From NCBI GenBank assembly GCA_035508795.1, contig DATJMJ010000023.1, positions 1-64,000 on the forward strand: a stretch of DNA of 64,000 bases, in the 5' to 3' direction. Source of the stretch: DATJMJ01 sp035508795 (GTDB lineage Bacteria; Actinomycetota; Acidimicrobiia; Acidimicrobiales; Palsa-688). A program made the translations under genes and the position numbers. Under the pieces are notes generated by a model. That model was given only the letters and a program-made list of their open reading frames with translations. It was not told where the DNA came from and did not search any database. This document shows positions 16,584 to 24,001 of this stretch, piece after piece. The first letter of the stretch is position 1, and the number at the start of each line of letters is the position of its first letter.

Positions 16584-18032
16584 CTATAAAGGGCTGTTGC
16601 CGTGCTTGCGGCGGGCAAGGCCTTCGCGCTTTGTGCGCAGCAGCGAAAAACAGCGCGCGACGGTGCTCCGGGTCTCGGCCGGGTCGATAACAAGGTCGAC
16701 GTAGCCGCGCTCAGCAGCGACATAAGGGTTGAGGTAATCCCGCCTGTACTGGTCGACGAGCTTCACCTTTGTCGCCTCGTCGGCACGGCGGTGGACCACG
16801 CTTACCGCCCCCTCCGCCCCCATGACCGCAAGCTCGGCGCCGGGCCAGGCGACGCAGATGTCGTTGCCCATCGCCTTGGAGTCCATCACTATGTAAGCGC
16901 CTCCGTACGCCTTGCGCAGCACGAGGCATACCCGTGGCACGCTCGCTTCGGCGTAGGCATAGACGAGCTCGGCACCATGGCGGATAATGCCGCGCCACTC
17001 GAGGTCGCGTCCCGGCATAAAACCCGATGTATCTACCATCGTCAGCAGCGGCACGTTGAACACGTCGCACATGGCAACAAAGCGGGCGCCTTTTTGCGAG
17101 GCTGCAATATCGAGCGTGCCGGACATCGCCTGAGGTTGATTGGCCAGGACGCCCACCGAGTGACCCCCGATACGTACCAAGGCCGTCACTAATTGGGGCG
17201 CCCAAGCCGGCCGTAGTTCCAACAACCGGCGGTCGTCTGCTACGGCCTCTATGACCTCGCGCACGTCGTAACTACCGGTCGCCCGCACCGGCACGACGTC
17301 ACGCAACTCCGGGTTTTGGCGCGAGACCGGGTCGGCGGACGGGACAATGGGGGCGAGCTCGTCGCAATTGGACGGCAGATAGGACAAGAAGTCTTCGACC
17401 GCTTGCTCCGCCTGCGGCCCGTCCCGCACAGCAAGGGTCGCCACCCCCGAGCGCGCCGAGTGCACATGAGCGCCTCCGAGCTGGGCAGGCTGGACCGCAG
17501 AACCCGTCAGCTCGGCAACAGCGGCCGGCCCGGAGACATATGCGAGAGCTTGCGCCGTCATGACGACGGCGTCGGCGAGCCCGAGCAGCAGCGCCGGGCC
17601 TGAGAGCAAGGGACCGTCCACGACCGCCACTACCGGGACAACGCCTGAGCAACGGGAAAGGGCTGCCGCCACTCTCCCCCAGCCGTCCAGAGCCGCCACT
17701 CCACCGAGGAGGTCCGAACCCGCCGAAGCGAGCCAGAGGGCGAGCGGTGCCCTGCGGGCAAGGGCCATGTCGGCTGCCTTGGCGAGGGCGTCGGCGGTGT
17801 CGGCGTTGAGCACCTGGGCGCCCTTGGCTTGCTGGGGCAGGGCCGAAACCACCGGTCTGGCACCCGGGGAGAGCGGCCCGGACGTGACCGAAACCTCGCT
17901 GCCCCTGCCCGTTTCGGGCCCGGGAAGGGCGGCCAGGGCCGTGCGCCCGAGTCGCCCGCTCGAAGCGATGCCACGTGCGGCGCCCGCGTCCGGGCCCGCG
18001 GGTGCTGCCCGAGCGCTCCGGCGCCCCCTCAT
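16584..18032 (-). CDS. acyl-CoA carboxylase beta-subunit (carboxyltransferase) family protein with divergent N-terminal half
   Basis: 482 aa, a little short for the family (about 510-530). The C-terminal crotonase-fold half is canonical: TSGFMPGRDLEWRGIIRHGA, RKAYGGAYIVM, a Gly-Asn-Asp-Ile-Cys stretch and GAEGAVSVVHRR, the MmdA/PccB-type CoA domain. The N-terminal half (to about residue 230) is recognisable only in outline: the usual SGGARIQEG oxyanion segment reads SAGSDLLGG, and about 60-100 N-terminal residues are replaced by Arg/Ala/Gly-rich sequence. No biotin carboxylase or biotin carrier gene is nearby. The start overlaps the protease gene stop by 4 bp (ATGA), so it is translated with the two upstream genes. 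Confidence 0.75.
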   Translation of the reverse strand: MRGRRSARAAPAGPDAGAARGIASSGRLGRTALAALPGPETGRGSEVSVTSGPLSPGARPVVSALPQQAKGAQVLNADTADALAKAADMALARRAPLALWLASAGSDLLGGVAALDGWGRVAAALSRCSGVVPVVAVVDGPLLSGPALLLGLADAVVMTAQALAYVSGPAAVAELTGSAVQPAQLGGAHVHSARSGVATLAVRDGPQAEQAVEDFLSYLPSNCDELAPIVPSADPVSRQNPELRDVVPVRATGSYDVREVIEAVADDRRLLELRPAWAPQLVTALVRIGGHSVGVLANQPQAMSGTLDIAASQKGARFVAMCDVFNVPLLTMVDTSGFMPGRDLEWRGIIRHGAELVYAYAEASVPRVCLVLRKAYGGAYIVMDSKAMGNDICVAWPGAELAVMGAEGAVSVVHRRADEATKVKLVDQYRRDYLNPYVAAERGYVDLVIDPAETRSTVARCFSLLRTKREGLARRKHGNSPL

Positions 18033-18535
18033 CCCGGGCCGGGGCCGCTCCTCGGCAGCTCCTCACCGTCTTCCATGCCACGTGCGATGAGGAAACCGCG
18101 TGCCCTCTCGGCCAAGGGGTACCGGTTTACCAGGTGCCAGAACGGCTTGCCATGGGCTCTCACGTGCAAGTGAGCGAGCTCATGGACTATCACGTAGTCG
18201 AGCACCCAGAGAGGCTCCGAGGCGAGCTTGGAGGAGATGCGGATCGTCGCGTCGGCAGGGGTACAGCTGCCCCAGCGCTGCTGCTGGTTGTCGACCCAAC
18301 GGATCTCGACCGGCTCCGCCAGGCCAAACCTCACCGCCAGGCGCTTGGCCCGCTGCGAGAGGTCCACATTGGATGTCCGGCGCCGGCTCTCGGTGCGCCT
18401 CAGCATCTCGTTGACCCAATGCTCCTCCTCGGCCCGCGTGAGCGAAGCCGGGACGCTCACCCTAAGGACATCTCCGACCCTGCGGGCTTGGACCGTCTTG
18501 CGCCGCCGGCGGCTCCGGATCACCTCGACTTCCAT
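18029..18535 (-). CDS. YgjP-like M48-superfamily metallopeptidase (DUF45)
   Basis: 168 aa, close to the family length. Zinc motif His118-Glu-Leu-Ala-His122 with a third ligand candidate at His128 in AHGKPFW. The family-specific RWGSC (87-91) and the basic N-terminal strand (RSRRRRKTVQ) are present. E. coli YgjP-type proteins are small SprT/WLM-like metallopeptidases of unclear substrate. It sits between the histidine phosphatase (12-bp gap) and the carboxyltransferase (4-bp overlap) in one operon. Confidence 0.85.
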   Translation of the reverse strand: MEVEVIRSRRRRKTVQARRVGDVLRVSVPASLTRAEEEHWVNEMLRRTESRRRTSNVDLSQRAKRLAVRFGLAEPVEIRWVDNQQQRWGSCTPADATIRISSKLASEPLWVLDYVIVHELAHLHVRAHGKPFWHLVNRYPLAERARGFLIARGMEDGEELPRSGPGPG

Positions 18536-18547
18536 ATAAAAAAGAAA

Positions 18548-19195
18548 TTACCCGCGTCCAGTGACGGTTTCCCGGCTCATTGCCAAAAGGTCGACCTGGC
18601 CAAGAGGTGCGAGTTGCAAGTCCTCCGCTCCGGCGCGGCAATCGAGGAGCCAGCCGCTCAAGTTGCTGTGCCGGAGGCCCTCGACCCAACACCCGAGGGC
18701 TCTTTCGAGCACCGCCAGCACCCCGCCGTGCGCCACCACCAAGGCCTGGCTCTGCACGCCTCCTGCGAGCCGCCTGATAGCCCCCATCGACCTTTCGGCA
18801 AAGTGCCCGGGGCCCTCGCCGCCGGGCACGGGCCCGAAGCCCCCACGCCTGCGAGCTTCGAGCTCGGCCGGCCAGCGCGTGACGATCTCTTCGTTTGTAA
18901 GCCCGTTCCACTCGCCGAGGTCCTGCTCTCTCAGGTCCGCGTCGATGACGAGCGAGCCGGCATAGCAAACCTCCTCGCCGACTATCTCGGCCGTACGCCG
19001 GGCCCGTGCGAGGTCCGAGCTGGCTATGAAGTCGAGGGGAAGCCCGAGCGGGCCGCGGCCGGTGGCAAGGGCTCGCCCGGCCGAACGGGCCTGGCCCACT
19101 CCGACCTCCGAGAGCGGGGCATCCGACCAGCCCTGCCAGCGGCCAGCTGCGTTCCACTCGGATTGGGCATGGCGCACGACGAGGAGGCGGCTCAC
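18548..19195 (-). CDS. histidine phosphatase family protein (phosphoglycerate-mutase-like)
   Basis: About 215 aa from GTG 19195, chosen so that the first strand SRLLVVRHAQSEWN begins the protein. The phosphohistidine is His9 in RHAQ. The second catalytic His is in VVAHGGVLAVLE, near residue 155. Helper residues are Arg in SSDLARARRTA and Glu in REQDLGEWNGLT. The sequence fits broad-specificity phosphatases (CobC/GpmB-like) rather than the glycolytic mutase. It is the first gene of a minus-strand operon, divergent from the MoaD-RsiG frame. Confidence 0.85.
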   Translation of the reverse strand: MSRLLVVRHAQSEWNAAGRWQGWSDAPLSEVGVGQARSAGRALATGRGPLGLPLDFIASSDLARARRTAEIVGEEVCYAGSLVIDADLREQDLGEWNGLTNEEIVTRWPAELEARRRGGFGPVPGGEGPGHFAERSMGAIRRLAGGVQSQALVVAHGGVLAVLERALGCWVEGLRHSNLSGWLLDCRAGAEDLQLAPLGQVDLLAMSRETVTGRG

Positions 19196-19276
19196 CCGCT
19201 CAGTTTTGCAGACCGTTCCTCGGCACCCCGCCAACGCGCTCGATCTCCGTCGTTTGCCAAACTAGCCTGCCGCTCG

Positions 19277-20251
19277 ATGGGACAACCCTCGCAGGACGCC
19301 CAAAACGGTGCCTGCCGGCAGGCCGACGACTGTCGAGGCGGCGACAACGAGGCGGCCGTTGCGGCTCCTGTCACCGTCCTATTTTTTGCGGGGGCAAGGC
19401 AGGCAGCGGGCAGGGCGAAGGAAAGCTACCCGGCCGGACCGGGTGGGCCGGGTGAGACCGTCGAGCAGCTCACCCGCTACCTCCGCCGCGTTTACGGGCC
19501 CGATATGGCTGCGGTACTCCCGACCTGTGCGATCTGGGTCAACGGGTTGCCTGCGAAGGCTCGCACCGTTCTTCGAGCAGGGGACGAAGTTGCGGTCCTT
19601 CCTCCCGTCTCGGGCGGGGCGACAGCGGGCCCGGCTCCTCTTCCCGCTCCGAGCGAGCGCACTGAGCGGTCCTACCACGACAGAGGGCGCCGGACTGCGG
19701 TAGCCTCGAACATGATGCCCGCCGATCCCTCGGACCAGCACCCGGCCCTGGTAGATCTGACCAACCTTGCCGAAATGCCCCTGGCAGAGCTGAGGGAAAG
19801 GCGCGAGAAGTGCGCCGAGTCGGAGATGGAGCTCTCCTATGTCCGCCGGCTGGCCCAGGCCCGGATCGACTTGATCGTCGCCGAGTCGCAGCGCCGGCAC
19901 GGCTCATCGGGTGAGAGCAGCCCGAGCGACGTAGTGGAGCAGCTCCCGCACATCCTTGGTGACCACAGCCGTGGGGGGTGGCCCGGCCGCCTGCCTGCGC
20001 TCTTCGCTCCGGGCGGCGACGAACCGGCCCTTGCGGGGCGTGTGGAGGAGGTGCTACCCGCCAACAGGCTCGGTTCGCTCAACGAGCTCACCGGCTCGGA
20101 GCTCACTTCCGTGCTCGACCGGCTGTCCAGCCTGGAGCACGACATATCGGCACGCCGCAGGACCCTGCACGACGTGATCGACATGCTCCAGGAGGAGCTC
20201 GTCAGGCGTTACCGCTCCGGCGAGGCCACGGTGGACGCCCTGCTCAATTAG
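19277..20251 (+). CDS. MoaD/ThiS-like sulfur-carrier domain fused in frame to an RsiG-like protein
   Basis: From ATG 19277 one uninterrupted 324-codon frame spans two domains. Residues about 31-114 form a beta-grasp ubiquitin-like domain (VTVLFFAGARQAAG, then TVEQLTRYLRRVYG, then WVNGLPAK, ending LPPVSGG). The Gly113-Gly114 pair matches the C-terminal GG that MoaD/ThiS proteins use for adenylation and thiocarboxylation. Here it is followed by Ala and a 31-residue Pro/Arg-rich linker, then the RsiG-like domain starting at the Met-Met pair (19712). Either the two are separate translations without an intervening stop, or a fusion whose GG would need cleavage to work. No moaE, moeB or thiF is nearby. 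Confidence 0.65.
   Translation: MGQPSQDAQNGACRQADDCRGGDNEAAVAAPVTVLFFAGARQAAGRAKESYPAGPGGPGETVEQLTRYLRRVYGPDMAAVLPTCAIWVNGLPAKARTVLRAGDEVAVLPPVSGGATAGPAPLPAPSERTERSYHDRGRRTAVASNMMPADPSDQHPALVDLTNLAEMPLAELRERREKCAESEMELSYVRRLAQARIDLIVAESQRRHGSSGESSPSDVVEQLPHILGDHSRGGWPGRLPALFAPGGDEPALAGRVEEVLPANRLGSLNELTGSELTSVLDRLSSLEHDISARRRTLHDVIDMLQEELVRRYRSGEATVDALLN
19712..20251 (+). CDS. RsiG-like c-di-GMP-binding anti-sigma factor domain (internal start of the fused frame)
   Basis: Starting at ATG 19712, 179 aa. The helix near the N-terminus carries a perfect copy of the Streptomyces RsiG signature E(X)3S(X)2R(X)3Q(X)3D: Glu38, Ser42, Arg45, Gln49, Asp53. The C-terminal helix has a second copy with one change: Glu142, Ser146, Arg149, His153 (Gln expected), Asp157. 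In Streptomyces, RsiG uses this pair of motifs to hold a c-di-GMP dimer and then sequester the sigma factor WhiG. The architecture (two antiparallel helices joined by a loop, residues 65-115) fits. No sigma gene is in the window. The GGDEF cyclase lies 3 kb away. Confidence 0.75.
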   Translation: MMPADPSDQHPALVDLTNLAEMPLAELRERREKCAESEMELSYVRRLAQARIDLIVAESQRRHGSSGESSPSDVVEQLPHILGDHSRGGWPGRLPALFAPGGDEPALAGRVEEVLPANRLGSLNELTGSELTSVLDRLSSLEHDISARRRTLHDVIDMLQEELVRRYRSGEATVDALLN

Positions 20252-20575
20252 CGGCTCTCACGGTCGACGCCGGTCGCGGCGACGGTGCTCGCCCTACGCC
20301 CGGGTGCACCTGGTCGCGCGTGGCAAAACGGCCCATTTATGCGGGTTCCCTGCCTATCGGTGGCACTCGGGCGGCGGCGCCTACGACCGCCCGGTTAGCT
20401 CCATTCAGAGCCGCGCCGGCAGGTGGCGAGGCGGCCGGGCGCGGCTACGATTGGCGATGCCGTAGCCCGGCGAGCCTCCTGTCCATTTCGTTCGGGGAAG
20501 TGCGAAGTGGCGGTTGATCCCGGGTTGCGGCGCCTTGGCGGTCCGGGCGAAACCCCCTAGGCCGTATCGTTTTGC
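20252..20575. other. 324-bp intergenic region upstream of proC
   Basis: No convincing gene, RNA or repeat is seen. It is GC-rich, with a short inverted GC stretch but no T-tract hairpin. It presumably holds the proC promoter, which I cannot point to. Confidence 0.5.
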
Positions 20576-21412
20576 ATGGCTCCAAAACTCTTGGTCGTCG
20601 GCGGGGGGAAGATGGGCGAAGCGCTCGTCAGGGGGCTCTTGCGCGCCGGCTGGGCGCGACCAGGCGACCTTGTGCTGAGCGAAGTGTCGCCTGCTCGCCG
20701 GTCGCTCCTGGCTGACGAGCCGGAGCTCGCCGGCGTCGCCCTCGTGGGAGAGGAACTTCCGGCCGCCGAGGGGACCGTCGTCGCGGTCAAGCCGCCCGAC
20801 GTCGAGGGGGTGTGCAGGCGCCTCCGGCCGATGCCTGGGCCCGGGGCGGGAGCAACCCCTTCGGTGCGCGCCCTTTCGATAGCTGCCGGCGTCCGCCTGG
20901 CAGATCTCCAGGCGTGGTGCGGCCCGGCGGTCCGCGTCGTGCGGGCCATGCCCAACACCGCGGCCCTGGTGGGCGAAGCGGCGACCGGGATCTCGGGCGG
21001 CCCGGGCACCGACCGCGAAGACATCGACTGGGCCGCCAGCCTCATGAGCTCGGTCGGCAGTGTGGTCGAGGTCCCTGAGGCTCTCCTCGATGCCGTGACC
21101 GGGCTCTCTGGTTCTGGCCCGGCTTACCTTTTCCTCGTGGCCGAGGCGATGACAGAAGCCGGAGTCCTCGCAGGGTTGCCGCGCGACGTCTCCGCCCGGC
21201 TCGTCACCCAGACCTTCGTGGGCGCGGCTCGCCTCTTGTCTGAGACGGGCAGCAGCCCCGAGGCGTTGAGGGCAGCGGTGACATCGCCCGCTGGCACTAC
21301 GGCTGCCGGGCTACGGCAGCTCGAGGCACGCGGCACCCGTTCGGCCTTCATCGAAGCGGTCGCGGCTGCCACCGACCGGAGCCGGCAACTGGCTCCCGCC
21401 CCATCCGCTTGA
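20576..21412 (+). CDS. proC: pyrroline-5-carboxylate reductase
   Basis: 278 aa. Catalyses the NAD(P)H-dependent last step of proline synthesis. An N-terminal Rossmann nucleotide motif (LVVGGGKMGEALV), the AMPNTAALVGEAATG segment and the C-terminal dimer domain signature (GLSGSGPAYLFLVAEAM, then TSPAGTTAAGL) are all family hallmarks in the correct order. The length is normal. In mycobacteria proC is followed directly by a small excisionase-like HTH gene (Rv0500A), and the same order appears here. Confidence 0.95.
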   Translation: MAPKLLVVGGGKMGEALVRGLLRAGWARPGDLVLSEVSPARRSLLADEPELAGVALVGEELPAAEGTVVAVKPPDVEGVCRRLRPMPGPGAGATPSVRALSIAAGVRLADLQAWCGPAVRVVRAMPNTAALVGEAATGISGGPGTDREDIDWAASLMSSVGSVVEVPEALLDAVTGLSGSGPAYLFLVAEAMTEAGVLAGLPRDVSARLVTQTFVGAARLLSETGSSPEALRAAVTSPAGTTAAGLRQLEARGTRSAFIEAVAAATDRSRQLAPAPSA

Positions 21413-21461
21413 GCGGACGCGGCCGATTTCGCGTAGCCTCGTAGGTGGAGAAGGGTTGAAC

Positions 21462-21665
21462 ATGGGCAAGCTAAACGACGGCCGCCCGCGGTCGCGCTAC
21501 GTCACCGTTGCCGAGGTGGCAGACCTACTCAGGGTGTCCAACATGACCGTCTACCGCCTTGTACAGGCGGGCCAGCTGCCGGCTGTGCGGGTCGGCCGCT
21601 CTTACCGCATCCGGGAAGAAGACGTCGACCGCTTCGTTGCCGGCCAGTACACCGCAGCCGGCTGA
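21462..21665 (+). CDS. small excisionase/MerR-like helix-turn-helix protein
   Basis: 67 aa from ATG 21462, preceded by AGAAGGG at good spacing; TTG 21456 is a poorer alternative. A winged HTH fills most of the protein: YVTVAEVADLLRVSNMTVYRLV, then GQLPAVRVGRSYRIREEDV. It closely resembles the excisionase-family protein encoded after proC in mycobacteria (Rv0500A). Despite the family name there is no sign of a mobile element here; it is a conserved chromosomal DNA-binding protein of unknown target. Confidence 0.88.
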   Translation: MGKLNDGRPRSRYVTVAEVADLLRVSNMTVYRLVQAGQLPAVRVGRSYRIREEDVDRFVAGQYTAAG

Positions 21666-21738
21666 CCCGCGCGCAGGCGTCACCGGCGTCACCCCCCCGG
21701 GCGCTCCCCGGCCGCCGGGGCCTGTCGTCGACCAGCCT

Positions 21739-22677
21739 GTGGGGGGCCTGGTTGTCAGCCTCCTCACCGACTACGGGCTGGGAGACGGCTTCGTCGGGGC
21801 GCTCCACGGCGTCATCGCCAGGCGCGCCCCTGGCGCGCGTGTCATCGACATCACCCACGGGATTGCCCCCCAGGATGTGCGGGCCGGGGCGCTGGCGTTG
21901 CAAAGGGCAGTGGCTTACGTCGCCCCCGGCGTCGTGGTTGCAGTCGTCGACCCGGGAGTGGGCACCGCGAGGAGGGCTGTCGGCGCGCTCGCACACAACG
22001 GTTTGGCGTTCGTCGGCCCCGACAACGGCTTGCTCCTCCCGGCGATAGAAGCTTGCGGCGGCCCGGCTGTGGTCGTCGAGCTCGCCGACCGAGGGTATTG
22101 GCTGAGCACGGCGGGGCCGACCTTCGCCGGGCGGGACGTGTTCGCCCCGGCTGCCGCCGAGCTGGCACTTGGCAGAGACCTCCTGTCGCTGGGTGACCAG
22201 GTGGGCCCCGGGACGCTGGTACGCCTACCGCTCCCCGTGAACCGGCTTCGCCAGGACGGGGCGCTCGAAGCCGAGGTCACGTGGGTCGACCGCTACGGCA
22301 ACATCCAACTTGCCGCCCAGCCCCAAGATTGGCCGCCGTCGCGCTACGCCGCCTCGGGCGAGGTGCGTGCCCGGCTCGTTGCCAGCCCGGCAAGCGAGCC
22401 GCCAAGCCGGGGCGGCGGCGCCGTCGGGGCAACAAATGCCACAAGGGCGCAGGCGTTCGGCGACCTCAGGCCGGACGAGCTGGGCTTGATCGTCGACTCC
22501 TACGGGCACCTGGCGCTCGTTTTGGCTGGCGCCAGCGCGGCCGGTCAGCTGGGTGCAGCCGAGGGGGACCTCTTCGTCCTCGAGGCAGGGCCCGCCGGGA
22601 CCGTGGCGCCCGCGGGGTCTCCAGCCTCACCGCCACCCGGGGCACCGCGGCCCGGAGGCCGCATCGCTCGGCCATAG
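21739..22677 (+). CDS. SAM hydroxide adenosyltransferase / SAM hydrolase family (DUF62)
   Basis: About 312 aa from GTG 21739, which places LVVSLLTDYGLGDGFVG at the N-terminus as expected. The N-terminal domain includes VIDITHGIAPQDVRAGAL, VAVVDPGVGTARRAV and FVGPDNGLLLPA. The C-terminal barrel includes WVDRYGNIQLAA. These are signatures of the duf62 family, whose members hydrolyse SAM to adenosine and methionine. The C-terminal tail (last about 50 residues) is Pro/Gly/Ala-rich. The 3' end overlaps mgsA on the other strand by 133 bp. Confidence 0.85.
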   Translation: MGGLVVSLLTDYGLGDGFVGALHGVIARRAPGARVIDITHGIAPQDVRAGALALQRAVAYVAPGVVVAVVDPGVGTARRAVGALAHNGLAFVGPDNGLLLPAIEACGGPAVVVELADRGYWLSTAGPTFAGRDVFAPAAAELALGRDLLSLGDQVGPGTLVRLPLPVNRLRQDGALEAEVTWVDRYGNIQLAAQPQDWPPSRYAASGEVRARLVASPASEPPSRGGGAVGATNATRAQAFGDLRPDELGLIVDSYGHLALVLAGASAAGQLGAAEGDLFVLEAGPAGTVAPAGSPASPPPGAPRPGGRIARP

Positions 22678-23165
22678 TTCTTGGTCGACCGCTCGTAAGA
22701 ACCCCTCATGAGCGGCGACGAGATGAGGTAGTCGGCGGTCGCTCGGTTGCACGCGATGAGGATGTTCCAGACAACGGCGACGCGAAGCAACGCTTTGACG
22801 TCGGGATCATGAGGCTGCGGCTCGAGCGGGTCCCAAAAGAAGACGAGCATGTCGACGTTGCCCTCGGCGATCATTGCCCCTATTTGAAGGTCGCCCCCGA
22901 GCGGGCCGCTCTCGACCCGGTTGACGGGTAGCCCGAGCTCGCTGCTGATGAGCTTCCCGGTCGTACCCGTCGCCCACAGCTCGTGCTCCTTCAGCGACAA
23001 CCTGTTGAAACGAGCCCATTCGAGCAGGTCCGTCTTGCGGTTGTCATGAGCGACAAGTGCGATCCGGTGCCGTCTCACGGGGGCTGTGTGGGCCGCCCCG
23101 GCGCTCGCCTCCGCCTCGTCCGCCTCGCCCGCCTCGTCCACGTCGTCCACCGCAGCAGTGCTCAC
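22545..23165 (-). CDS. mgsA: methylglyoxal synthase with long tails
   Basis: About 206 aa against roughly 150 for E. coli MgsA. Converts dihydroxyacetone phosphate to methylglyoxal. The core (about residues 33-150) is canonical: RIALVAHDNRKTDL, LWATGTTGKLI, GPLGGDLQIG with the catalytic Asp, VFFWDPLEPQPHDPDVKAL with Asp and His, and WNILIACNRATADYL. The N-terminus is an acidic Ala/Glu/Asp repeat and the C-terminus a Pro/Gly-rich tail that lies antisense to the end of the SAM hydrolase gene. GTG 23165 is the preferred start; rex begins divergently at 23203. Confidence 0.9.
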   Translation of the reverse strand: MSTAAVDDVDEAGEADEAEASAGAAHTAPVRRHRIALVAHDNRKTDLLEWARFNRLSLKEHELWATGTTGKLISSELGLPVNRVESGPLGGDLQIGAMIAEGNVDMLVFFWDPLEPQPHDPDVKALLRVAVVWNILIACNRATADYLISSPLMRGSYERSTKNYGRAMRPPGRGAPGGGEAGDPAGATVPAGPASRTKRSPSAAPS

Positions 23166-23202
23166 CGGCCAATCATGCCAGTGACCGGCGTAGCATTGTG
23201 CG

Positions 23203-23994
23203 GTGGCAACGACGCAGGTCTCGCCGCAAACAAGAGGCGATGCCGGGGGTGGGACGCTCAAGCCGGCCTCGAGCGCCCGCCTATTGCCCGAGGCGACGGT
23301 GCGTAGGCTGCCCGTCTACTTGCGGGCCCTCCTCGACGCCCACAACGAGGGCCTCGTGACGATCTCTTCGGACGAACTTGGCAACCGTGTGGGCGCCAAC
23401 GCCGCCCAGGTGCGTAAGGACCTCTCTTACCTGGGTTCCTACGGGACGAGGGGTATCGGCTACGACATCGAACTGTTGCAGCAGCAAATAAACCGCCAGC
23501 TCGGGCTCGACAAGCAGTTCAACGTCGCCCTGGTCGGGGCAGGCAACCTGGGCCAAGCCCTCGGCAACTACGGGGGGTTCGCAGAACGCGGGTTCCACGT
23601 GGTCGCCGCGTTCGACACGGACCAGCGAAAGGTGGGGCACAAAGTCGGCGCTGCCGAGGTCTTCCCGCTGAGCGAGCTCAGCCGGGTCGTACGGGAAAAA
23701 AACATCACCATGGCCCTGATCGCCACGCCGGCCTCCGTCGCCCAGGACATTGCCGACCGCCTCGTAGAAGCCGGCGTGTCCTCGGTGCTCAACTTCGCCC
23801 CGACCATCGTCAACATGAGCCCCGAGGTCTGCGTGCGCAAGGTGGACCTCGCAGTCGAGCTGCAGATCCTCGGCTACTACGACCACCTTCGCGAGGTGGA
23901 CCGTGGCGGTGCCGTCGCGGCGGGCGGTGCCGGCAGCGCGGCCCCCTCCGAGGCCCCGCCGATGGCGCCCGCCCCGACGCCGCGCTCCTGCTAA
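23203..23994 (+). CDS. rex: redox-sensing transcriptional repressor Rex
   Basis: 263 aa. An N-terminal winged helix (about residues 30-100) includes TVRRLPVYLRALL, ISSDELGNRVGANAAQVRKDLSYL and the family GSYGTRGIGYD. The Rossmann domain starts at VALVGAGNLGQALGNYGGF. A C-terminal swapped helix (SVLNFAPTIVNMS) is followed by an Ala/Pro-rich tail. Rex senses the NADH/NAD+ ratio and represses respiratory genes. Start GTG 23203. In Streptomyces rex lies in front of hemA-C-D-B, the same order as here, so it probably controls this operon. I could not find its consensus operator in the window. Confidence 0.95.
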   Translation: MATTQVSPQTRGDAGGGTLKPASSARLLPEATVRRLPVYLRALLDAHNEGLVTISSDELGNRVGANAAQVRKDLSYLGSYGTRGIGYDIELLQQQINRQLGLDKQFNVALVGAGNLGQALGNYGGFAERGFHVVAAFDTDQRKVGHKVGAAEVFPLSELSRVVREKNITMALIATPASVAQDIADRLVEAGVSSVLNFAPTIVNMSPEVCVRKVDLAVELQILGYYDHLREVDRGGAVAAGGAGSAAPSEAPPMAPAPTPRSC

Positions 23995-24001
23995 GGCTTC
24001 C

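Noticed and set aside
17975..19276. N-terminal extension of the MoaD-RsiG frame back to 17975
   Set aside because: This part is antisense to the carboxyltransferase, protease and phosphatase genes and has no domain; the start at ATG 19277 fits the gap between divergent genes.
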